Shown here piece after piece: positions 31,906-37,547 of a DNA stretch of 37,547 nucleotides. The stretch spans positions 1-37,547 of the forward strand of contig CAMDFL010000025.1 in the NCBI GenBank assembly GCA_945897475.1, written 5' to 3'. Position 1 is the first letter of the stretch. Every line of letters begins with the position of its first letter. Origin of the DNA: Bordetella parapertussis. Its GTDB lineage: Bacteria > Pseudomonadota > Gammaproteobacteria > Burkholderiales > SG8-39. Made by a program: the position numbers and the translations under genes. A model generated the notes under the pieces. The model was not told where the DNA came from and did no database searches. It worked only from the letters and a program-made list of their open reading frames with translations.

Positions 31906-32954
31906 ATCGGCTCCTTGCCCGCTCCATCGCGCTGGGCTTGTGCATGCCCCTCGCCGGCCATTGCGCCGCCGAGGTACCGGAAATTAGATCTGAGGTTCGA
32001 ACTGAAATTAGATCTGAAATTCGTCCAAAAAATCAAATCGTACTGCGATACGGACAGACGCTCTCCGCAGTACGCAGCATTTTCTCCCTTCCTATCGTGG
32101 TCGCGCAACGCGAGGGGCTGTTTCGCCGCGAGGGCCTGGATTTCCGCCTGGTCGTCCCGATTCCAGGCGGTGCCGACAAAATGATCGATGCCCTGCACGA
32201 TGACACTGTCGACATCACCCACGTTGCCACGCCGTTTCTTATCCGCGCTGCGCTGGCCGGCTCGGACGCGGTGGCCATTGCCGCCGAATTCAACAATCCC
32301 ATTTACAGCCTGGTTGCCCAAGCTGAGATAAAAACCTACTCCGACCTCAAAGGCAGGCTGCTCGGGCTTGCCGATGAAGCGGGATCGATTACGATTTCGA
32401 CGCGCAAGCTCCTTGCTCGACATGGCATTGGTGCGAACGACTTCAAATTCAAAACCATCGATGGGACCGCTTCGCGCTTTACCTGCCTCTCCAAAGGCGA
32501 ATGCGCGGCAGTGCCGCTGGGCCAGCCTCAGGACCTACTGGCATTCGCTCAGGGCTATCGCTTGCTTGGCAGTTCGGTAGAGGTGGTCCCCGAATTTGTC
32601 TACACAGTCACCGCAGTGCGCCGCTCATGGGCGGCCACGAACCGGGATGCCCTGCTGCGCTACGTGCGCGCGCTCTCGGCTTCGTTCGCCTTCATCCGCG
32701 ATCCCTCCCGGCGCAAGCCGGTGATCGAGGCCATCGTTCAGAGTAACGGCGTCAGCAGTGAAATAGCGGCACGGATTCTCAGCCTTTATTTCGAACCTGA
32801 ACGACGCGTACTGCCGCACCGCGGTGAGATCGACATGAAAGGGTTCGCCGAAGTCATCGTTTTCATGGGCGAAGCCGGATTGCTCAAAGCGCCTCTGCCG
32901 AAAGCCGAACGATTCGTTGACCTGCAATATCTGCGCGAAGTCGAGCGTCGCTAG
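31902..32954 (+). CDS. NMT1/SsuA-like periplasmic binding protein without adjacent transporter
   Basis: A 350-residue exported binding protein: signal MNRLLARSIALGLCMPLAGHCAA, a repeat-built linker (EIRSEVRTEIRSEIR), then the NMT1-type fold with SIFSLPIVVAQREGLFRREGLDF, IPGGADKMIDALHDD and IYSLVAQAEIKTYSDLKGR. Homologues bind nitrate, sulfonates or related small ligands. No ABC ATPase or permease is adjacent, so it may serve as a sensor or deliver a ligand to the membrane proteins of its own operon (inference). The ATG overlaps the previous stop. Its stop codon overlaps the stop of the convergent SUMF1-like gene within CTAG. Confidence 0.8.
   Translation: MNRLLARSIALGLCMPLAGHCAAEVPEIRSEVRTEIRSEIRPKNQIVLRYGQTLSAVRSIFSLPIVVAQREGLFRREGLDFRLVVPIPGGADKMIDALHDDTVDITHVATPFLIRAALAGSDAVAIAAEFNNPIYSLVAQAEIKTYSDLKGRLLGLADEAGSITISTRKLLARHGIGANDFKFKTIDGTASRFTCLSKGECAAVPLGQPQDLLAFAQGYRLLGSSVEVVPEFVYTVTAVRRSWAATNRDALLRYVRALSASFAFIRDPSRRKPVIEAIVQSNGVSSEIAARILSLYFEPERRVLPHRGEIDMKGFAEVIVFMGEAGLLKAPLPKAERFVDLQYLREVERR
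31980..32027. repeat. 12-bp tandem repeat, four units, at the mature N-terminus of the binding protein
   Basis: Units GAAATTAGATCT, GAGGTTCGAACT, GAAATTAGATCT and GAAATTCGTCCA encode EIRS, EVRT, EIRS and EIRP. Units 1 and 3 are identical. The repeat sits directly after the predicted signal peptide and makes a charged linker. Confidence 0.85.
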
Positions 32955-33781
32955 CGCGCGCAGCGAAAGCCGATGTTGTGGTGCCCGGCTCGGGGCGCCC
33001 GGGAAAGATTCTGCCCTCGATGTGTTGCAGTTATCCCTTCGGCCGGCCAGTCGTGGCCACCGCCGCGGGTTGCTCGCGGCTCGGTGCTATCCAGACTTTC
33101 GCGGCCGTCATCGCTGCGATAAGGATAGTCGCGATAGACACTGGATACCCATTGCCAGACATTGCCCGCCATGTCGAGCACGCCATAGGGACTGGCGCCC
33201 TTTGGGTAGGCGCCGACCGGCACCGTTGCGTTGTAGCCAACCCCGAAGCGCGCCCGCGAGTTATCCGGCGACGCAACGCCCCAGGGATATTTGCGGGCAT
33301 CGACGCCGCGCGCGGCCTTCTCCCATTCGGCTTCGGTGGGTAATCTCTTACCCAACCACGAGCAATATTCACGCGCCCCGCGCCAAGTCACCTCCACAGC
33401 CGGGTGTTGCTCGTAGCCTGGATCGGGCTGCCAGGGCCCATCGTGGCGAAGAGCTGCACGATGAATACGTGCGTCGCGATCGGCTACGTCGAAATAACCA
33501 ACCACACTGGGACCGCGCGGTCCGCGTGGTCCGCGTGAATTGAGAAACTCGGAGAATTGGGCGTTGGTTACCGGGGTACGGTCAATGAAAAAAGTCGGCA
33601 AGTTGACTTCATGAATCGGGCGTTCATCGGCATGGCCGTTGTCGCTGCCCATGCGAAACAACCCGCTGGGAATCTCGATCATCGGGGTGGACTCGGCCGC
33701 GAGCGAAGATCCAGCCAGCGCAAGCGAGCCAATCATCCCGATGACCCGAGTCATGCGGCAAATGCGATTCGCCTCATTCAT
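32951..33781 (-). CDS. Exported SUMF1/FGE-like domain protein lacking the catalytic cysteines
   Basis: A 276-residue protein with an export signal (RVIGMIGSLALAGSSLAAES) and a formylglycine-generating-enzyme fold: EIPSGLFRMGSD, ERPIHEV, PVTNAQFSEFLN, RLPTEAEWEKAARG, GVLDMAGNVWQW and the C-terminal HNIGFRCAR. Where catalytic FGE enzymes carry a Cys pair (SxLCHxSYC), this protein reads ITATHRGQNLSRAPRAG, so it should not generate formylglycine. It belongs with the wider SUMF1/EgtB/PvdO/NirV group, whose members modify or help mature other proteins. A short collagen-like SRGPRGPRGPS insert comes from a 9-bp repeat. The ATG at 33781 is chosen; 33754 is possible. It is convergent with, and overlaps, the binding-protein gene. 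Confidence 0.82.
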   Translation of the reverse strand: MNEANRICRMTRVIGMIGSLALAGSSLAAESTPMIEIPSGLFRMGSDNGHADERPIHEVNLPTFFIDRTPVTNAQFSEFLNSRGPRGPRGPSVVGYFDVADRDARIHRAALRHDGPWQPDPGYEQHPAVEVTWRGAREYCSWLGKRLPTEAEWEKAARGVDARKYPWGVASPDNSRARFGVGYNATVPVGAYPKGASPYGVLDMAGNVWQWVSSVYRDYPYRSDDGRESLDSTEPRATRGGGHDWPAEGITATHRGQNLSRAPRAGHHNIGFRCAR

Positions 33782-33929
33782 TAGCACGCGAAGCCTGCGT
33801 TTTCTTCAATATTCGCTACTGCCTCAAGTGACACTTGCTACACCCTGGATGCAATTGCGCCAATTAAATGAGTAATGCGATTCTGTGTCAATCACAGCAC
33901 CCCGATAACGCCATACGCAAACCTAGGAG

Positions 33930-33960
33930 CAAGGCAATTGTCAGGTTTGCCAAGGCAATT
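33930..33960. repeat. Two CAAGGCAATT direct repeats, 21 bp apart, after the monooxygenase gene
   Basis: CAAGGCAATT at 33930-33939 and 33951-33960, just past the stop of the leftward monooxygenase gene and in the 188-base gap before the SUMF1-like gene start. They could be operator half-sites for the SUMF1-like gene or a decayed tandem repeat. Confidence 0.4.
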
Positions 33961-33969
33961 CCCCATCCC

Positions 33970-35022
33970 TTATGCCACGAACGCCGGCATGACCTCGCTG
34001 GCGAACAGTTCCACGGATCGCCGCATCTGCTCATAAGGCAGATCGCCAAAGGTGAACACGCCCACAAAATGATTGGCACCCGTCAGTTCGAGCACCCGTC
34101 CCAGATTTTTGCGCACGCTGTCGGGCGAACCGCAAAGAAACCGCCCCTGCTCGACATATTGCTCGAAGCTTGGCCGCCCCGCGACGTGGCTCGCCTGCCC
34201 GATCTCGATATAGCGGCGGGTATAGTTTTCGTTGAACTGCATGTAGGCCGCGCGCGCTTGATCCATGGCCTTGGAATCAGTTTGCGCCACATGCACATGG
34301 GTGGAAAAGGCAATGGCAGCTTCAGCCACATGCGCATTGAGCCGGCCGGCATCGTTGCGGTGCGCCTCATATTCACGACGATATAACTTCAACATTTCGG
34401 CGGCGCGATCAAGCGTGGGTGCATTCAACAGACTCACCACAAAATTGAAGCCCTGTGCGGCCACCCGCGGAATCGACTCGAGGTTCGAGGTCGGATACCA
34501 GATCGGTGGATAGGGTTTTTGATACGGTTTGAAGCGGGTAACGAGATTGTCGTAGGGGTAGAACGGCCCCGATCCGTTGAACTTTCCCTCGCGAAACGCA
34601 CCCAGCAACAGATTGAAAATTTCGTCATAGCGCGCACGCGACTCCTCCCGCGCCACGCCATGACGCATGCTCTCGTGATTTGATGAGCCACGCGACAAAC
34701 CCATCTCCATGCGCCCCTTGGAGATGTGATCGAGCATGCAAAATTCCTCAAAGAGACGCAACGGGTCGTAAATTGGCAGCACCCATGAAAGCGCGCCCAG
34801 GCGGATCTTTTCGGTACGCTGCGCGGCCGCTGACAAGAACACCGTGGGCGAGGGCGCGGTGGACAGCGAGGTGCCATGATGTTCGGCAAGCAAATAGGCG
34901 TAGAAACCTAGATCGTCTGCGAATTCGAGCAGCCTCAGGCGATCATCATAGGATTCGGCGTAACCACGACCGGACTCGTCCAGCCAATCGAACATCGAGA
35001 ATCGGATTGCCTGCTGCGTCAT
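33970..35022 (-). CDS. Luciferase-like monooxygenase (LLM class flavin-dependent oxidoreductase)
   Basis: A 350-residue TIM-barrel flavin-dependent monooxygenase of the bacterial luciferase family. Blocks seen: AYLLAEHHGT near the N-terminus, KIRLGALSWVLPIYDPLRLFEE, GRMEMGLSRGSSNHE, PPIWYPTSNLESIPRVAAQGF and FLCGSPDSVRKNL, all typical of the family. It would use reduced FMN supplied by a separate reductase, not seen here, and oxidise an unknown organic substrate. The ATG at 35022 has GAGAGG seven bases upstream and is better than the frame from 35037. A 7-bp inverted repeat lies about 45 bases upstream and is a good operator candidate. Confidence 0.9.
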   Translation of the reverse strand: MTQQAIRFSMFDWLDESGRGYAESYDDRLRLLEFADDLGFYAYLLAEHHGTSLSTAPSPTVFLSAAAQRTEKIRLGALSWVLPIYDPLRLFEEFCMLDHISKGRMEMGLSRGSSNHESMRHGVAREESRARYDEIFNLLLGAFREGKFNGSGPFYPYDNLVTRFKPYQKPYPPIWYPTSNLESIPRVAAQGFNFVVSLLNAPTLDRAAEMLKLYRREYEAHRNDAGRLNAHVAEAAIAFSTHVHVAQTDSKAMDQARAAYMQFNENYTRRYIEIGQASHVAGRPSFEQYVEQGRFLCGSPDSVRKNLGRVLELTGANHFVGVFTFGDLPYEQMRRSVELFASEVMPAFVA

Positions 35023-35067
35023 TACATTGCCTCTCACTGTTAATATTCTTAAACTTATTTATCGCCA

Positions 35068-35088
35068 TATGTCCAACTGACGGACATA
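35068..35088. promoter_or_regulatory. Operator-like 7-bp inverted repeat upstream of the monooxygenase gene
   Basis: TATGTCC, spacer AACTGAC, GGACATA: a perfect dyad with a seven-base spacer, in an AT-rich stretch 46 bases before the monooxygenase start. Size and position fit a dimeric repressor of the TetR, GntR or MarR kind; no regulator gene is in the window. Confidence 0.5.
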
Positions 35089-35102
35089 AAAAGAATTTAT
35101 AT

Positions 35103-35117
35103 ATCCATAATATGGAT
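35103..35117. promoter_or_regulatory. Second dyad (ATCCAT-AAT-ATGGAT) upstream of the monooxygenase gene
   Basis: A perfect 6-bp inverted repeat with a three-base spacer, about 80 bases before the monooxygenase start and 42 bases past the stop of the next methyltransferase gene. A further half-site (ATGGA) follows at about 35122. It may be a second operator or part of the AT-rich promoter. Confidence 0.35.
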
Positions 35118-35158
35118 TATGTATGGAATTACTTATGAAATTACCTCGGAGCCATGAA

Positions 35159-35752
35159 TTATCTTTGCGGGATAAGCCAAAGATACAAATTGCGCTCGTA
35201 ATTATTTGATCTTACGCGGACCACCTCATGCGGGGTCCAGTCCTGCATGTCGTGAAAGTGCGAAACCACCCGGGTGCCAGGCGCCAGCTCACGCAATAAA
35301 CGGGGGCGCAGCTTCATGTTCACCTGCGGCCACAGAAACAGCATCACCACGTTTGCCCCCACGATCTCGGTCTCGAACAGATCTTCGTTGCGAACCTCGA
35401 CACGATCGCCCACCCCTGCCTTGAATGCGTTGGCGACCGCAGTGACGGTGCGTTTGGGATCGATGTCGACGCATACACTGCGCGCGCCGAACTCGCGAGC
35501 GGCGGCAATCGCAATGCGTCCATCGCCGCACCCCAGGTCGTACACCACGTCGTTTTTGTCCACCCTGGCCAGGCGCAGCATCGCACGCACCACGTGCATT
35601 TCCGAGGGTTCGAAAATCACGTCCGGCGAGCGAAGAGGCTTACTCGCGGCCGCGGGCGCCGCTGGCTGCTCCGCGGCCAGGCTTGAAAGTGCCATCGTCA
35701 GTCCAAAACCTGACGCCAATAACAGCCGCTTCAATTGAGTTAATTGCAACAA
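35159..35752 (-). CDS. Exported class I SAM-dependent methyltransferase-like protein
   Basis: A 197-residue protein: Sec-type signal (LLLASGFGLTMALSSLAAE, cleavage after SLA or LAA), an Ala/Pro linker, and a Rossmann methyltransferase domain with motif I VVYDLGCGDGR, the acidic CVDID and the RNEDLF strand. It is a homologue of the exported methyltransferase at 11896-12813 but lacks that protein's C-terminal beta domain. The start is a TTG at 35752 with GGGGAG eight bases upstream. An AGGAAAT-type tandem repeat precedes it. As with its relative, a SAM-dependent enzyme with an apparent export signal is unexpected; the signal may act as a membrane anchor instead. Substrate unknown. Confidence 0.78.
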   Translation of the reverse strand: MLQLTQLKRLLLASGFGLTMALSSLAAEQPAAPAAASKPLRSPDVIFEPSEMHVVRAMLRLARVDKNDVVYDLGCGDGRIAIAAAREFGARSVCVDIDPKRTVTAVANAFKAGVGDRVEVRNEDLFETEIVGANVVMLFLWPQVNMKLRPRLLRELAPGTRVVSHFHDMQDWTPHEVVRVRSNNYERNLYLWLIPQR

Positions 35753-35761
35753 AACAGCTCC

Positions 35762-35826
35762 CCTATTTCCTATTTCCCACTCGCCATTCCCTACTTCCTT
35801 CCTATTTCCTTCCTATTTCCTATTCC
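35762..35826. repeat. Purine-rich (coding strand) 7/11-bp tandem repeat upstream of a TTG start
   Basis: Plus-strand units CCTATTTCC, TATTTCC, CTACTTCCTT, CCTATTTCCTT, CCTATTTCC and TATTCC follow one another. On the coding strand this is a run of AGGAAAT/AGGAAGG words, each resembling a Shine-Dalgarno sequence, ending at the GGGGAG that serves the TTG start at 35752. Confidence 0.75.
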
Positions 35827-35898
35827 ATACACCATTGGGTGCAACGCGAGAAAAAAATAATTCGATTCATGCAGATCTCCTCCTTGTAACCCATAAGC

Positions 35899-36984
35899 TT
35901 AGCGCTTCTCTCCCAGCTTTTTCGCCATCCAGTCGCCGGTAAGTGGCCTGAATTTGTAGCTGATGTTAAAGCACACATGATTGCCGTCTTCATAGACCAC
36001 GAACTCAGTGGGTCCGCCTGCGGCCCGGGCCAGGCGTTCGCCCTCGCTGGGTGGCACCAGCCGATCGTGTCCGCCAAAGACTATCAGCAGCGGGCAGAGG
36101 ATGTTTTGCGCCCTGCCCTCCAGCGTTAAGGTCTTCGCCACTGCGTCGGCCTCGGCCTGCGTTCTGGCATGGGCACGCGCGCGAAACACCTGTTGCGATA
36201 CTTCCGGCATCTGCGCGATCACCGGGGCGAAGTCGAACGGGCCACAATTGGCGATGCACGCCTTCAAGCGTGGCTCACCCGCAGCAGCCAGCGGCGCATA
36301 AAACGCGCCCAGGCTCTGACCGACGATGCCCACAGCGCCGGCATCCACATCATTGCGTTTTTCAAGCACATCGATCACCGCGCCTATGGCCTTGCCCCAG
36401 TCGGTGCTGATCGGCATGGCAAAGGAGGTTTCGCCCTGGCCGGGGCCATCCAGAGTCAGCGTCGCAACGCCCCGTTTTAAAAAAGCATCGGTCCAGGCGT
36501 GCAATTCCTCCTTGCAGGCGTCCAATCCCGGCAGGACTATCGCCACCGGCGGGCGGATCACGCCCCGTCGTGCCGCCTCACCGGGGACGCGTAACCAGCC
36601 GAACATCTGTGCGCCGTTAAATGGAAAAAACAGGCGCTGCATCGGCGGATCGCAATCGGGAGCGGCAGCTGAGTAGCAACGCAGCATATTGTCGTGGGCG
36701 ACACGAAACTCCTCGGGCGGGTTTGCGAACAAGTGCTTGCCATAGTGGTAGTAAATGGCTGCGCGCAGATAGCTTTCGGCAGCGGTAACGCGATTGCCCC
36801 TGGAAGCGGCCTCTGCGGCATGGTCCTCGTGACGCTTTGCCTCCTCCGACCAGATACGGCACCAATCGGCCCATTGGTCGATGGTTTTCATCATGCGCTG
36901 CAAATCGTTGTGATCGACGCCGGTAGCGACATAGCGTGGAATGAAATGCGAAAAAATCAGGTCCACCATAGGGTCTCGCGCCAT
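35899..36984 (-). CDS. Alpha/beta hydrolase, FrsA / dihydropseudooxynicotine-hydrolase-like
   Basis: A 361-residue protein with a helical N-terminal part (about residues 1-110, HAAEAASRGNRVTAAESYLRAA) and an alpha/beta hydrolase core. The catalytic triad is Ser224 (GIVGQSLGAF), Asp307 (GGHDRLVP) and His336 (DGNHVCFN). The domain layout and the PGLDACKEE segment resemble C-C bond hydrolases of the 2,6-dihydropseudooxynicotine hydrolase type and the FrsA family. The ATG has GGAGAG four bases upstream. It lies upstream of the exported methyltransferase on the same strand, but a 146-base repeat-bearing gap separates them, so an operon is uncertain. The substrate is unknown; a role in breaking down a ring-cleavage product would fit the oxidoreductases nearby (inference). 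Confidence 0.85.
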   Translation of the reverse strand: MARDPMVDLIFSHFIPRYVATGVDHNDLQRMMKTIDQWADWCRIWSEEAKRHEDHAAEAASRGNRVTAAESYLRAAIYYHYGKHLFANPPEEFRVAHDNMLRCYSAAAPDCDPPMQRLFFPFNGAQMFGWLRVPGEAARRGVIRPPVAIVLPGLDACKEELHAWTDAFLKRGVATLTLDGPGQGETSFAMPISTDWGKAIGAVIDVLEKRNDVDAGAVGIVGQSLGAFYAPLAAAGEPRLKACIANCGPFDFAPVIAQMPEVSQQVFRARAHARTQAEADAVAKTLTLEGRAQNILCPLLIVFGGHDRLVPPSEGERLARAAGGPTEFVVYEDGNHVCFNISYKFRPLTGDWMAKKLGEKR

Positions 36985-37126
36985 TCTGCTCTCCGGTTAT
37001 TGGGTCGCACGCCTATGAAGCGACAAACTCGATTCACGCACGGCGGCGCGCTATTCCTCTATGATTGTTATCCGCTCAATCCGAATTTTTCAACACCAAC
37101 AAGCGGAATCAATAGAGGAAAACGCG

Positions 37127-37547
37127 ATGCAAGCATACTGGAAAACAATCCGTCGCAATGCGTCCTCCTGCTTGGCACTGGCACTGACCGCGACACTGGC
37201 ACACGCGGCGGAACCCGCTACCGCTTTTCCCACCCGAACGGTTCAACTGGTCGTCGGATTTTCTCCTGGCGGTCTTCCGGATATCGCCGCCCGCCTGCTT
37301 GCGCCGGCTTTAACAGATGTCTGGCGACAACAAGTCATTGTCGAGAACCGGCCGGGCGCAGGCAGCGCTGTGGCGGCACGTATGGTCGCGGGCGCCAATC
37401 CGGACGGCCATATGATCCTCTCCACCACAGCCGCGCATTCCGCCGCACCCGCTCTTTACGCCAAACTCGGCTATGACCCCGCGGCGGATTTCTCCGGCGT
37501 CGCGCTGGTGGGAACGACGCCTCTTCTGTTGGTGGTCGGGCCTACCT
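37127..37547 (+). CDS. Tripartite tricarboxylate transporter (Bug family) receptor, 5' part
   Basis: About 140 codons are present before the right edge cuts the gene. The product has a signal peptide (MQAYWKTIRRNASSCLALAL, cleaved near AHAAE), then FPTRTVQLVVGFSPGGLPD, VIVENRPGAGSAVAARMVA and ANPDGHMILSTTAAHS, which are the Bug/TctC hallmarks. AGAGGA lies seven bases before the ATG. Ligand unknown. It is divergent from the FrsA-like hydrolase gene, with 142 bases between them. Confidence 0.9.
   Translation, partial: MQAYWKTIRRNASSCLALALTATLAHAAEPATAFPTRTVQLVVGFSPGGLPDIAARLLAPALTDVWRQQVIVENRPGAGSAVAARMVAGANPDGHMILSTTAAHSAAPALYAKLGYDPAADFSGVALVGTTPLLLVVGPT

Overview
The window looks like a chromosomal segment from a betaproteobacterium, most likely Burkholderiales or a relative. 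The evidence is two orphan Bug-family solute receptors, the surE-pcm-nlpD order, a divergent ybbA/tesA pair, generally high GC with dense gene packing, and many translationally coupled genes. I saw no rRNA, tRNA, CRISPR array, intact insertion sequence or phage gene. Both ends cut a gene: a chemotaxis receptor on the left and a Bug receptor on the right.

Layout. 1-8291 reads leftward: a YbbA ATPase, a lipocalin-like protein, a YbbP-like giant permease, a two-gene asymmetric ABC exporter and the start of an MCP. tesA reads rightward from the same CATG as ybbA. 9049-11732 (minus) is a small aromatic-compound-like cluster: an extradiol dioxygenase, an AhpD/CMD protein and a cytosolic protein with a periplasmic-binding-protein fold. 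An exported methyltransferase (11896-12813) follows. 12984-17465 is a putative selenate ABC transporter followed by mnmH, the tRNA 2-selenouridine synthase, so uptake and use of selenium sit together. 17592-20610 holds a Bug receptor, a small membrane protein, an amidohydrolase-type decarboxylase and a small exported protein. A histone-deacetylase-like hydrolase (minus) faces it. 21615-25707 is the MoxR-DUF58-transglutaminase operon, followed by a MltB-type lytic transglycosylase and an HD/PDE-like hydrolase. 28129-30475 (minus) is surE-pcm-nlpD without rpoS. 30693-32954 is an unrecognised four-gene operon (two small membrane proteins, an exported carboxypeptidase-regulatory-like protein and an NMT1-type binding protein) that meets a SUMF1-like exported protein tail to tail. 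33970-36984 (minus) has a luciferase-like monooxygenase, a second exported methyltransferase and an FrsA-like hydrolase.

The most unusual thread is not a single gene. Short tandem repeats (9, 11, 12, 15, 16 and 21 bp periods) recur at gene junctions and around start or stop codons, at 4464, 9951, 17482, 23611, 25696, 31980 and 35762. Several carry the ribosome-binding region, the start codons or the stop codon of the adjacent gene. Other points worth a look are the pair of homologous SAM methyltransferases with export signals, the unknown 30.7-33.8 kb system, the ybbA/tesA shared start, and inverted-repeat flanks around the dioxygenase gene. All functional calls rest on motif recognition by eye; no database search was run.
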